Assembly: GCA_017164015.1 (NCBI GenBank)
Contig: CP071065.1
Coordinates: 7,345,501 to 7,409,500, forward strand
Origin: Nostoc sp. UHCC 0702
Lineage (GTDB): Bacteria > Cyanobacteriota > Cyanobacteriia > Cyanobacteriales > Nostocaceae
Reading direction: 5' to 3'
DNA length: 64,000 nt
Shown: one piece after another, positions 8,328 to 16,182 of the stretch
Layout: each line of letters opens with the position of its first letter
How positions within the stretch are numbered: position 1 is the first letter of the stretch
Notes under the pieces: generated by a model
The model's input: only the letters and a program-made list of their open reading frames with translations
Databases searched by the model: none
Told to the model about the DNA's origin: nothing
Made by a program: the position numbers and the translations under genes

Positions 8328-9071
8328 TCAATGGGCCTTACCCGCTCCCAAATACAGTTCACCCACTTTGGGGTCGTTCAATAATTCTTGACCTGGCCCA
8401 GACATCGCATCACGTCCAGATTCCAGTACATAGCCGCGATGAGCCATTTCTAAGGCTTTACGAGCATTTTGTTCTACCAGGATAATTGCTGTACCCCCTT
8501 GGTTAATTTGTTTAATCTGCTCAAACACTTGTGTTACTAAAATTGGGGATAAAGCAGCAGAAGGTTCATCCAATAGCAGCAAACTCGGTTCTAACATTAA
8601 AGCTTTACCCATCGCTAGCATCTGACGTTCCCCTCCGGAAAGAGTACCAGCACGTTGACGACGGCGATCGCTTAATCTAGGGAACATGGTAAATATTGTA
8701 TCTTTGAGGGGTTTGAGGGGAACGTTACGAACGAAAGCCCCCATTTCTAGGTTTTCTTCAACACTGAGGGAGGGAAAGACATTGACAATTTGCGGTACGT
8801 AGGACATTCCCTTACGGACGATTTGATTTGACTTTAAGCCAGTAATATTTTCACCTTTAAAGGTAATTGTGCCTGTATGGGGAGTCAAAAGCCCAAAAAT
8901 GGTTTTTGCCAAGGTGGATTTACCAGCACCGTTAGGCCCAATCACTGTTACTAATTCGCCTGGTTCAACCCGAAAATTCACCCCTTGCAGGATATCTACA
9001 TCTTTGATGTACCCAGCATGGACATTTTCAACTTCTAGTAGTGGAGCAGAATTTTTTGCTGAACCTGACAT
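8328..9071 (-). CDS. natE: LivF-type ABC transporter ATP-binding protein (neutral amino acid uptake)
   Basis: 247-residue ABC ATPase with Walker A (GPNGAGKST), signature LSGGERQ, Walker B (LLLLDEPS) and the H-loop region (ILVEQNARKALEMAHRGYVLESG), all typical of LivF. In Anabaena the matching orphan LivF-type subunit, NatE, works with NatA-D in the N-I neutral amino acid permease, whose genes are scattered. This gene also stands alone, which favours natE. AAGGA lies upstream of ATG 9071. The nearby metI permease is from a different transporter class, so the two are unlikely partners. Confidence 0.8.
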   Translation of the reverse strand: MSGSAKNSAPLLEVENVHAGYIKDVDILQGVNFRVEPGELVTVIGPNGAGKSTLAKTIFGLLTPHTGTITFKGENITGLKSNQIVRKGMSYVPQIVNVFPSLSVEENLEMGAFVRNVPLKPLKDTIFTMFPRLSDRRRQRAGTLSGGERQMLAMGKALMLEPSLLLLDEPSAALSPILVTQVFEQIKQINQGGTAIILVEQNARKALEMAHRGYVLESGRDAMSGPGQELLNDPKVGELYLGAGKAH

Positions 9072-9258
9072 AAAATCCTTTCAATAAATGCAAAATATAC
9101 TGGTTTCAAAAGTTATTTTAATTATAGTTATAGCGGCTTCAGATTGAATGCAATATCGCAAGTTCCTTGAGCGCCACAGCGATTACTATTCTAGTCGAAC
9201 GTCTCCAATATGTGAATTAGAGACGTTTTTATCCGAGTGAAGTGCAGGCTAATTGTAG

Positions 9259-9280
9259 AAGCAATTGATGAATTGCTTCC
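9259..9280. repeat. Perfect hairpin upstream of natE
   Basis: GAAGCAATT, loop GATG, AATTGCTTC: a perfect 9-bp stem in the intergenic region. No T-run follows on either strand, so its role is unclear. Confidence 0.35.
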
Positions 9281-9306
9281 TTGGGTGTGTCAAAATCAAT
9301 TGTAAT

Positions 9307-9466
9307 ATCATGTCCGTTTAAAGACTTATGATATCTGTGGAGGTCGGTAATTGGGAATTGGGAATTGGTAATTGGGAATTGGTTTTGAGTATTACCTATT
9401 ACCCATTACCCATTACCTATTACCAAGCAAACCGACTAGATCGTAAGTAATTAGGCGAACTTGATA
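9307..9466. mobile_element. MITE copy 2, intergenic, with TAAT target duplication
   Basis: Same ends as the element in metI: starts ATCATGTCCGTTTAAAG and ends GGCGAACTTGATA. TAAT flanks both sides (9303-9306 and 9467-9470). The interior carries GGTAATTGGGAATTGG repeats and their near complements, so the whole unit can fold into one long hairpin. No coding capacity. Confidence 0.85.
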
Positions 9467-9525
9467 TAATTCGCTATAACTAATCTTTTGCTACCTAAAT
9501 TTTATTTAACACACTGCATGAAAGT

Positions 9526-9567
9526 TAAAAAGAACAGGCAATCTTCAAGTATTTCAAATGCCTGTTC
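9526..9567 (-). terminator. Intrinsic terminator of the 2[4Fe-4S] ferredoxin gene
   Basis: On the minus strand GAACAGGCA (9567-9559) pairs with TGCCTGTTC (9540-9532) and is followed by a run of T (9531-9526). It lies 25 bp beyond the ferredoxin stop codon. Confidence 0.75.
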
Positions 9568-9591
9568 CCCAGCTAAAGTTTAGCTGAAATA

Positions 9592-9819
9592 TTATTCTGG
9601 GGTTTTTTGCAAATCGGGTCTTTCTTCTGGAACGATCGCACCTTCTACAGGGCAAACTTGAAGACAGATGCCACAATCAATGCAGGTAGAAAAATCAATC
9701 CAGTACCAATCAGTTCCCTTAATATTTTTACCTGGGCCCTCATGAATGCAAGCTACTGGACAAGCACCTACGCAGTCAGCAACACCTTCACAAACCTCAG
9801 TAACAATTGTGTGTGGCAT
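9592..9819 (-). CDS. Small two-cluster [4Fe-4S] ferredoxin
   Basis: 75-residue ferredoxin. Cluster ligands are visible as C10, C16, C20, C24 (CEGVADCVGACPVAC) and C46, C49, C52, C56 (CIDCGICLQVCP). The wider C-x5-C spacing in the first set resembles seven-iron ferredoxins, so that site may be [3Fe-4S]. It is a soluble low-potential electron carrier, partner unknown. A good terminator follows, and the upstream side is an STRR array, so it is probably monocistronic. Confidence 0.88.
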   Translation of the reverse strand: MPHTIVTEVCEGVADCVGACPVACIHEGPGKNIKGTDWYWIDFSTCIDCGICLQVCPVEGAIVPEERPDLQKTPE

Positions 9820-9862
9820 TTTTTCGATTCCTTCTCTTCTGAGTCAGCTGTTTCTAGCCTAG

Positions 9863-9960
9863 CAGGGGACTGGGTACTGGGTACTGGGGACTGGGTACTG
9901 GGGACTGGGTACTGGGGACTGGGTACTGGGGACTGGGTACTGGGTACTGGGGACTGGGGC
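9863..9960. repeat. STRR array, heptamer GGGGACT/GGGTACT
   Basis: About 14 tandem heptamers of ACTGGGG and ACTGGGT between the ferredoxin gene and the hisZ stop. It is the reverse complement of the arrays at 11360-11607, 18416-18467 and 20119-20305. Confidence 0.85.
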
Positions 9961-10013
9961 ATGGGTTTAGTTATTCTCCCCTGCTCCCCATCTCCCCTGC
10001 TCCCTAACTGCTA

Positions 10014-11225
10014 CTAACGCAATGTCTCAATTCTCGGTGAGCCGTCAGCTTTCACCCAGGCGATTTGGGCAATGCCGCGATCGCGTGCATATTGCCGGAT
10101 GCCTTGGGCATCCCTGCCTCCTAAATCCATTTCTACCCTCACCAAATAAGTGGAATCGCGTAGTTTTTGGGCGTAGGCAAAGGCAGCAGCTTCAGCAGTT
10201 GGAGCTTCTGGTACTACCAACCAGTTGCTAGCTGGAGTTGTCTGCGGTAATTGCTGAGTAGATAAAAGAATTTGGTATAAATCTTCAATGTTGAGTACAA
10301 AACCAATTCCGGGGATGTTTTGTTTTTGGGGATGATATAGTCCCAGAAGTTGGTCGTAGCGACCGCCGCGCCCTAAAATTCTTGCTTGGGAGCCGGTATC
10401 ACTGACAACTTCAAAGACGATACCGGTGTAATAATCTATGGTTTGGATGAGACTGAGGTCGAGAATTATAGGGAATTCCCCTCTGGATTCTAATAACTCT
10501 ACCAGAGATTTGAGGTTATTTACTGCTTGTTGTTGTTCTGCGTCTAGATTGAGGCTGCTGACTTTTTGCAATACATCCGCACTTTTGCCGCGCAGGTCTA
10601 GCATGATTCTGGCGCGATCGCGTAGTTCCTCGCTTAAAGGCAGAGTATCTATGGTGATGCGGTCGAGATGAGCGATCGCACTGCGGACTTGAGCTTGTAA
10701 ATCAGTGGGGAAGGCATCAAGAAGCGATCGCGTGATTCCCGCTTCGCCTAAAATTAAATGCCAGTCCTGCAAACCCAATGCTGACAAGCAATTGCCCACC
10801 AACAGCAACACCTCTGCATTTGCTAGCAATCCGCCTACACCCAACAACTCGACCCCAGCTTGATAAAATTCTTGCTGAGAATTGTGCCTGTTTTCCCAGG
10901 TACGGCGGAATACGTTGGCATTATAGTACAGTCGTTGCGGATAACTCGCACCTGCCATGCGAGTCACAACCGCGCGAGCAATAGAGGCTGTCAATTCTGG
11001 ACGTAGCCCTAACTCTTCATCTGCGCCATTTTGCAGTTGAATTACCATCTGGCGTTGAATTGCTTCCCCCGCCATCAGCGTATCCATCCGCTCTAGTGTC
11101 GAGGTGATAATTCTGTGATATCCCCAACGGTGAAACACCTGCTCTAACCTATCTTCAATCCAGCGTTTTTGAGCTACATCTAAGGGTAATAAATCCCTCG
11201 CTCCCGCTGCTGGTTGATAAACCAT
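10014..11225 (-). CDS. hisZ: ATP phosphoribosyltransferase regulatory subunit
   Basis: 403 residues resembling the catalytic core of histidyl-tRNA synthetase without the anticodon-binding domain, which is how HisZ is built. Class II motifs are visible: GARDLLPLDVAQKRWIEDRL at the N-terminus, GLRPELTASIARAVVTRM (motif 2 region) and ILGRGGRYDQLLGLY. HisZ partners the short HisG in the first step of histidine synthesis, joining ATP and PRPP. Start ATG 11225 follows a GGAGG box. An STRR array and the J-domain gene lie upstream; hisG is not in the window. Confidence 0.9.
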   Translation of the reverse strand: MVYQPAAGARDLLPLDVAQKRWIEDRLEQVFHRWGYHRIITSTLERMDTLMAGEAIQRQMVIQLQNGADEELGLRPELTASIARAVVTRMAGASYPQRLYYNANVFRRTWENRHNSQQEFYQAGVELLGVGGLLANAEVLLLVGNCLSALGLQDWHLILGEAGITRSLLDAFPTDLQAQVRSAIAHLDRITIDTLPLSEELRDRARIMLDLRGKSADVLQKVSSLNLDAEQQQAVNNLKSLVELLESRGEFPIILDLSLIQTIDYYTGIVFEVVSDTGSQARILGRGGRYDQLLGLYHPQKQNIPGIGFVLNIEDLYQILLSTQQLPQTTPASNWLVVPEAPTAEAAAFAYAQKLRDSTYLVRVEMDLGGRDAQGIRQYARDRGIAQIAWVKADGSPRIETLR

Positions 11226-11359
11226 TAAATCCTCCGTTAAATAAATCCCACCATCAAATTCATAGGGACTGGGTACTGGCGATTAGGGACTGGGGATTAG
11301 GGATTATGAATTAGAGATTGGGGTAAGGTGCGAATTTATGATTATATTTCTATCTCTTT

Positions 11360-11607
11360 CCCAGTCCCCAGTCCCCAGTACCCAGTACCCAGTCCCCAGT
11401 CCCCAGTCCCCAGTACCCAGTCCCCAGTCCCCAGTCCCCAGTCCCCAGTACCCAGTACCCAGTACCCAGTCCCCAGTCCCCAGTCCCCAGTCCCCAGTCC
11501 CCAGTACCCAGTCCCCAGTCCCCAGTCCCCAGTCCCCAGTCCCCAGTCCCCAGTACCCAGTACCCAGTCCCCAGTCCCCAGTCCCCAGTCCCCAGTCCCC
11601 AGTCCCT
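11360..11607. repeat. Large STRR array, CCCAGTC/CCCAGTA heptamers
   Basis: About 35 tandem 7-bp units (CCCCAGT with CCC/TAC variants), starting 135 bp upstream of hisZ and ending just after the J-domain gene stop at 11616. Heptamers read through all three frames, so open frames of type VPSPQSP appear but are artefacts. Confidence 0.92.
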
Positions 11608-11615
11608 TTTGCTGA

Positions 11616-12560
11616 CTATTTTTTCTTACCACCAAACAAACCACCAAACAATCCGCCACCTCCAGACTTATCTGGTTGCTTAGTTCCAGTATTAGGAGCT
11701 GAAGTCACCTTAGCAGTAGTTGATTGTTGCCCCAAAGCCTTTTCTATTTTAGGTTTCCATGCCAACGCTGCTTGGTCGTTGGGGTCTAATTTGAGCGCGT
11801 TATCAAAGTGAATTTTTGCCATTTTCAGCTGATTCTGCTTTAAATACACTACTCCCATCAGACTATGACAGCGACTACTCTTAGGTTCTAGTTTTACAGC
11901 ATCCTGCAATTCTACTTTGGCTTGGGCAAATTGATTTTTGTCAATCAAAGTTTGAGCGCGACGGAGATATTGTTCGACTACTGAATCTTCTTTTGCTGGC
12001 GCTGGTGGGGGTGGTGCTGTATTTGGCTTTGATGTACTGGAGTTGACTGGGGCTATTGCAGCTGGTGGTGCTGCAATAGCTTTGCCAGCATTTTGCATCA
12101 AGTAAACTAAATTCAACTCGCTGATTTGGGCAATGATTTGAATTGATTGCACCAAAGAATTGTACTGTGTTTCAGCAATTTTAGCGATCGCAGTTTTATA
12201 GAGATGATCGATATTTGGGGAAGCAGCTAGTTGTTTAGCTAAATCAGTAGTCAATTCCACCGAATTAGATTCTTGTGCCAGGCGTTTGCCCATTTGAGAC
12301 AAAACTATAATATATTCTGCGCGATCGCGTTCCCCAGTCAGTTTTTCGTAAGCTGGGTTAACCAACTTTGATAACAATTCGCCGGCTAGCTGCTTTTCTG
12401 TAGCAGTGCTAATTGCACTGCTATCAGGGTGCAAGCGGCGGGCAATTTGAAGATACCGTTTACGTATATCTTTCACATCCGCATCAATTGAAACGCACAG
12501 AATTGCGTGATGGTCTATGAAATCATATTTAAACAATCCACGATCTATTTTTAATGACAT
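11616..12560 (-). CDS. J-domain protein with C-terminal TPR repeats
   Basis: 314 residues. The N-terminal J domain contains the HPD tripeptide (RLHPDSS, near residue 45). A Pro/Ala-rich linker (about residues 165-195) leads to at least two TPR units (VEQYLRRAQTLIDKNQFAQA and SLMGVVYLKQNQLKMAKIHF), and the tail is glycine-rich and basic (GGLFGGLFGGKKK). J domains recruit and stimulate DnaK-type Hsp70; the TPR part probably holds the client or scaffold. Function beyond co-chaperone is not known. Confidence 0.85.
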   Translation of the reverse strand: MSLKIDRGLFKYDFIDHHAILCVSIDADVKDIRKRYLQIARRLHPDSSAISTATEKQLAGELLSKLVNPAYEKLTGERDRAEYIIVLSQMGKRLAQESNSVELTTDLAKQLAASPNIDHLYKTAIAKIAETQYNSLVQSIQIIAQISELNLVYLMQNAGKAIAAPPAAIAPVNSSTSKPNTAPPPPAPAKEDSVVEQYLRRAQTLIDKNQFAQAKVELQDAVKLEPKSSRCHSLMGVVYLKQNQLKMAKIHFDNALKLDPNDQAALAWKPKIEKALGQQSTTAKVTSAPNTGTKQPDKSGGGGLFGGLFGGKKK

Positions 12561-12659
12561 AAAGCGGTTTGCACCAAAGGAGGCATTAGATTTGTTCTAG
12601 TTTACTTCGCCCAATCAGCGATCCGGCAGTAGCAAATTTTCGGGAGTTAGTTGCGATTT

Positions 12660-12706
12660 GTCAGTAGTTAGTTGTCAGTAGTCAGTAGTCAGCAGTCAGT
12701 AATTAG
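12660..12706. repeat. STRR-like GTCAGTAGTTA array
   Basis: Tandem GTCAGTA/GTTAGTT heptamers in the gap between the J-domain and phosphatase genes. The adjacent stretch to 12780 is C-rich repeat-like sequence. Confidence 0.65.
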
Positions 12707-12785
12707 TCCTAGTTCTTAATACACAGTACTCAGGACTCAAAAATAATCTCCCTCATCCCCCCTGCTTTCCTGCGCCTCTAATTCC

Positions 12786-13598
12786 TCATCTCCACGCTGA
12801 CAGTGGAGGAACTTCTTGCAGTTCATGACTCAGGCTGTCGTGTAGATAACCGTTAGTAGCCAAAACCCTACCCGTTTCAATTTGGCAGGGAGTACCATCG
12901 TAGGCAGTGATTTTACCACCTGCTTCTTGTAACAAAATGATACCAGCGACAACATCCCAAGGAGAAAGCCCTCGTTCCCAATAGCCATCGACACGCCCAC
13001 AAGCAACACACGCCAAATCCAGGGATGCTGAACCGCTACGTCTAACTCCTTGGGTGAGATGGGTGAGGTGACAAAATTCGGCATAATTGTTATCAGAGGT
13101 TTCGCGGCGATCGTAAGCAAAACCTGTCACCAACAGACTTTTACTCAGTTGGGCAGTTTGGGAAACTTGAATGGGGCGGCGATCGCGTGTTGCTCCCAAG
13201 TCAGTAGCAGCACGGAATAATTCATCGTGGAATGGGTCATAAATCACACCAACTTGCGGAACGCCGTTAATTAACAGCCCAATAGAAACCGCAAAAGCTG
13301 GGTATTGGTGGGCATAGTTAGTTGTGCCATCTAGAGGATCAATCGCCCAAAGATACTCATTATCTTGATTGCCTAATTTCCCTGACTCTTCAGCAAGGAT
13401 AGAATGCTGGGGAAAATGACGACGCAAAATTTCTAAAATTACTGCTTCTGAAGCTTTATCCGCAGCCGTGACTAAATCACCAGGGCGTCCCTTTTCAGTC
13501 ACAGCATCTTCTAATTTACCCAAATAACCATTTAACACCGCACCCGCAGCTAGCGCCGCTTCCGTCGCAATATCCAGAAAAATTTGTAGTTGAGTCAT
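12786..13598 (-). CDS. suhB: Inositol monophosphatase family protein
   Basis: 270 residues. Motif 1 WAIDPLDGTTNYAH (metal-binding Asp residues and Thr) and motif 2 WDVVAGIILLQEAGG are both intact, as are the EES metal ligands (LAEESGKL). The family hydrolyses inositol-1-phosphate and related sugar phosphates using magnesium; in cyanobacteria the exact substrate (inositol phosphate, PAP or fructose bisphosphate) varies. The motif spacing fits IMPase/SuhB best. It ends in GTCAGT-type repeats on both sides. Confidence 0.85.
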   Translation of the reverse strand: MTQLQIFLDIATEAALAAGAVLNGYLGKLEDAVTEKGRPGDLVTAADKASEAVILEILRRHFPQHSILAEESGKLGNQDNEYLWAIDPLDGTTNYAHQYPAFAVSIGLLINGVPQVGVIYDPFHDELFRAATDLGATRDRRPIQVSQTAQLSKSLLVTGFAYDRRETSDNNYAEFCHLTHLTQGVRRSGSASLDLACVACGRVDGYWERGLSPWDVVAGIILLQEAGGKITAYDGTPCQIETGRVLATNGYLHDSLSHELQEVPPLSAWR

Positions 13599-13605
13599 GA
13601 GTCGA

Positions 13606-13706
13606 TGGTGAGTAGTCAGTAGTCAATAGTCAGTGGTCAGTGGTCATTAGTCAATACTTGGCAAAAAACAACTAACAACTGACAACTGACAACTGACAAC
13701 TAACAA
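13606..13706. repeat. GTCAGTAGTCAATAGTCAGTGGTC and CAACTGA STRR tracts
   Basis: Tandem 7-bp repeats fill the whole 108-bp gap between the phosphatase start and the nuclease stop, first as AGTCAGT and then as its complement ACTGACA. They could pair to form a long hairpin. Confidence 0.7.
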
Positions 13707-14303
13707 CTACCGATTCAGCCGGCGAAACTCAACAGGAGTCAGACGCATGGGTTTTTCTGGGTTCCAAATTCCTTGACCCATGATTCTAGCCCATTGTTGG
13801 GCACGTTCTAAGCGCAGGTCATATTTATGATTAGGCGATCGCCCTACGAACAAAGCATACCCTTGTTTGACTACTTGTTCATTCAGCAACTGCTGATCTT
13901 TCCACACATAAGCCAAAGTCCGCCCAATTTTGTCTTTGGCCTCAATATCAAACTCCAGCATCACAGTTTTTTCTGCACCGCCAATCAAATTTTCTAACTG
14001 TTGTTTTGCTTCATCTCCCCAAGGACGCTGACGCAAATCTGGTGCATCAACACCAATCAACCGCACCTGAGATATCAAATTTGGTTGTTCAGCCATACCC
14101 AGCACTTCCAAACTTTGCCCACTCACCACCCGCGCTACCTTCACCTGTGCCTGATTACTTTCGGGCTTACCTTTAGCTTGACAACTCACCAACAGCAAAA
14201 GACTTGCCAAAACTGCAATTCTTCGCAGCCAAACACCCACCGCCAGAGTACTTATGTCCTCCGCGCCTTTGCGCTTTTGCGCGAAACAAAACTTAATCCT
14301 CAT
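13707..14303 (-). CDS. Thermonuclease-family (SNase-like) lipoprotein
   Basis: 198 residues. A positive N-terminus and hydrophobic stretch end in the lipobox LVSC, so it is likely a membrane-anchored lipoprotein. The SNase fold is recognisable: VARVVSGQSLEV, RLIGVDAPD (first Asp of the site), WGDEAKQQLENLI, VMLEFD (general-base Glu region), GRTLAYVW (active Arg) and GYALF. It would cleave DNA or RNA outside the cytoplasm using calcium. Its ATG lies 11 bp inside the end of the upstream Fed2-type ferredoxin gene, so the two are co-translated. Confidence 0.82.
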   Translation of the reverse strand: MRIKFCFAQKRKGAEDISTLAVGVWLRRIAVLASLLLLVSCQAKGKPESNQAQVKVARVVSGQSLEVLGMAEQPNLISQVRLIGVDAPDLRQRPWGDEAKQQLENLIGGAEKTVMLEFDIEAKDKIGRTLAYVWKDQQLLNEQVVKQGYALFVGRSPNHKYDLRLERAQQWARIMGQGIWNPEKPMRLTPVEFRRLNR

Positions 14304-14661
14304 CTAAAGGTAAACCCGCCTTAACTCTCCCCCTAGCAAAATAGCGTCCAAACTGGAGTTCATAGACTTCATCTTCATCTTGCGTTTCCACCTCCAAATC
14401 AGAATGGGGATAACTGACACACAGCAAAGCATAACCTTGCCGGCGCAACTCTGGCGACAATCCGATCGCCTCTGGTTGGTAAATATCTCCCGACAACACC
14501 CGCACAGCGCAAGTGGTGCAAGCCCCATTCCGGCAAGAAAAAGGCAATTCTACCCCTTGTGTTTCAGCACTGTGCAGGATGTAGCGGTCTTCTGGTACTT
14601 GTAGGGTGTATTCTTTGCCAGTGGCGCGATCGCGAACTCTAATTGTGTATGTACGGGACAT
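14293..14661 (-). CDS. fed2: [2Fe-2S] ferredoxin with C-terminal extension (Fed2/FdC2 type)
   Basis: 122 residues. Plant-type cluster ligands C43, C48, C51 and C81 (CRNGACTTC ... YALLC). Unlike photosynthetic PetF it has a C-terminal extension of about 25 residues (EVYELQFGRYFARGRVKAGL), which is the hallmark of the cyanobacterial/plastid Fed2 (FdC2) group linked to the low-iron response. Start ATG 14661. It overlaps the nuclease gene downstream by 11 bp. Confidence 0.85.
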   Translation of the reverse strand: MSRTYTIRVRDRATGKEYTLQVPEDRYILHSAETQGVELPFSCRNGACTTCAVRVLSGDIYQPEAIGLSPELRRQGYALLCVSYPHSDLEVETQDEDEVYELQFGRYFARGRVKAGLPLDED

Positions 14662-14766
14662 CTTGATTTGGGATTTAGGATGGGACTTTTAGATTAAATC
14701 TAAAATATCTTTTTTTATCTTTGCATTTTCTGGAATTTTAGAGTACTATGGTAAATCGTGACATCT

Positions 14767-14853
14767 GGAGAGATGGCCGAGTGGTTGAAGGCGCAGCACT
14801 GGAAATGCTGTTTGGGGGCAACTTCAACGAGGGTTCGAATCCCTCTCTCTCCG
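14767..14853 (+). tRNA. tRNA-Ser(GGA)
   Basis: Cloverleaf visible: acceptor arms GGAGAGA (14767-14773) and TCTCTCC (14846-14852), discriminator G 14853, and anticodon stem CAGCA/TGCTG with loop CTGGAAA. The anticodon is GGA at 14801-14803, reading UCC and UCU. A long variable arm typical of serine tRNAs and the T-loop TTCGAAT are present. CCA is not encoded. Confidence 0.96.
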
Positions 14854-14994
14854 TTTTAAAATCTAGTCTACACAATGGTTTGAGTTGTGATTGTACTCAG
14901 CTGACAAACTGATTTTGATTAATAATTTTGTCAAAATTGTTTGAATTGCTGGTTTAAGGCGATCGCATTTGACTTAAATTCAATACAAATCTTG

Positions 14995-15019
14995 TAGGGT
15001 GGGCATTTTGCCCGCCCTA
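14995..15019. repeat. GGGTGGGC...GCCCGCCC dispersed hairpin
   Basis: AGGGTGGGC, loop ATTTT, GCCCGCCCT. Related hairpins appear near 40180, 52075 and 36325. It is a REP-like intergenic hairpin of unknown role. Confidence 0.5.
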
Positions 15020-15103
15020 TTGATTACTGATTCAACAAGTCAATGAGTTGTTCAAGTAGCAACTTAGCCTTATGTAGCAGTCCTAAATCATTTGTGAGAA
15101 ACA

Positions 15104-15136
15104 AGATACCCGACTTCTTTGAGAAGTCGGGTATCT
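15104..15136. repeat. Perfect 15-bp hairpin AGATACCCGACTTCT
   Basis: AGATACCCGACTTCT (15104-15118), loop TTG, AGAAGTCGGGTATCT (15122-15136). The arm is shared with the inverted repeat at 6116-6178, so it is a dispersed family. No T-run follows. Confidence 0.6.
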
Positions 15137-15201
15137 GAAACATTTAATTCTTACAAATCAAATAGGATTGCTATACAAATTCATTAAATGTGATTGCTCA
15201 T

Positions 15202-15364
15202 AATGCGAAGGCGGGGGCGGTCTTGTTAATGCATCGGCTTGCATTGCGAAGGCGGGGACAGCCTTGTTAATGCATCGGCTTGCATTGCGAAGGCGGGGAC
15301 AGCCTTGTTAATGCATCGGCTTGCATTGCGAAGGCGAGGACGGCCTTGTTAATGCATCGGCTTG
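15202..15364. repeat. 41-bp direct tandem repeat, four copies
   Basis: Units at 15242-15282, 15283-15323 and 15324-15364, plus a first copy from about 15202. Each unit holds AAGGC/GCCTT and AATGCA/TGCATT inverted repeats, the second spanning the unit junction. Copies differ at only a few bases. The array ends about 85 bp upstream of the following small gene. Confidence 0.85.
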
Positions 15365-15448
15365 CATAAGTTATCAAAAATCTTAACTTACTGTTATAAA
15401 CAATGTGTTATTGGGAACATTAAATATAGACTGAACACAGTATTAACT

Positions 15449-15823
15449 ATGCCTAACCAAGATACAACACGGCGTTTACGCCTTCAAACAATTACTCAAG
15501 ATGTTACCTCATTTCACGGTTTGCAAACTATCAGCACCTATAATACAACCCGTGCTGATGCTTCTGCTGCCAACTTACAGCAAGCTTATCAGGCTATGTT
15601 GGCGCAGCAACAAGCTGAAACTGAGAAGTTAGCTTTATACCGTGCTGCTAATGATGCTGCGCGATTAGCAGAATGGGAATTTCACAATGCTGTATTAGCG
15701 ATGAAAGAAGTTGTGCGCGGGCAATATGGATCAGATAGCGATCAAGCCCAAGCAATTGGACTCAAGAAAAAATCCAGCCGCAAGCGTCCCACCCGCAAAA
15801 AGTCGGTTGCTATTGCCAGTTAA
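15449..15823 (+). CDS. Unrecognised 124-residue basic-tailed protein
   Basis: I start it at ATG 15449; an in-frame TTG at 15362 lies inside the repeat array and is unlikely. The protein has a middle helical region rich in Gln/Ala (NLQQAYQAMLAQQQAETEK) and a strongly basic C-terminus (LKKKSSRKRPTRKKS), suggesting nucleic-acid or protein binding. No family recognised. A 41-bp tandem repeat precedes it, and an inverted repeat (GTTAAAGC/GCTTTAAC, about 15861-15890) follows. Confidence 0.65.
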   Translation: MPNQDTTRRLRLQTITQDVTSFHGLQTISTYNTTRADASAANLQQAYQAMLAQQQAETEKLALYRAANDAARLAEWEFHNAVLAMKEVVRGQYGSDSDQAQAIGLKKKSSRKRPTRKKSVAIAS

Positions 15824-15923
15824 TCTACTTAACTATAAGGGTTAGTAGGTCGGTGCGAATAAAGTTAAAGCTTCGACTTCGCTCAGCTTTAACATCGAGC
15901 GAAGCCGAGATGTTAACTAGTGA

Positions 15924-16175
15924 GGGTCGTCAGTTGTTATTCAAACCCATGCAATAGACTCAGTTACAAACCGTAAGGTTAAGCTGTTTAACCCTCGTAA
16001 GCAAAAGTGGTCACGCCATTTGGCCTGGACAAACAACGGTACACACATCATAGGACTTACTGCCTGTGGTCGCGCAACCGCTTTAGCGCTACAGATCAAC
16101 AATACTTACACAGTAACCGTTAAGCAAGCATGGGTTTCTGCTGGCTGGCATGCACCTGAATCTAACTATTCTTAA
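15924..16175 (+). pseudogene. HNH endonuclease C-terminal fragment
   Basis: This frame lacks a start codon and reads KVKLFNPRKQKWSRHLAWT, THIIGLTACGRATALALQ, then VTVKQAWVSAGWHAPES before a stop. It matches the C-terminal extension of cyanobacterial HNH endonucleases (FNPR...W..HF.W...GT.I.GLT..GRATV..L). The HNH core itself is missing; repeat sequence rich in GAGCGAAG lies where it should be. Confidence 0.7.
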
Positions 16176-16182
16176 TTACGAA

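Noticed and set aside
9768..9962. Frame of type QSPVPSTQSP at the ferredoxin 5' side
   Set aside because: Heptamer-array artefact running into the ferredoxin start.
11338..11811. Open frames of type VPSPQSP and its antisense GLGTGDW
   Set aside because: Pure heptamer-array artefacts without start signals; they overlap hisZ-side intergenic DNA and the end of the J-domain gene.
15202..15364. CRISPR array
   Set aside because: Units are contiguous, without unique spacers, and no cas genes are near. The 21-bp array at 52450 fails for the same reason.
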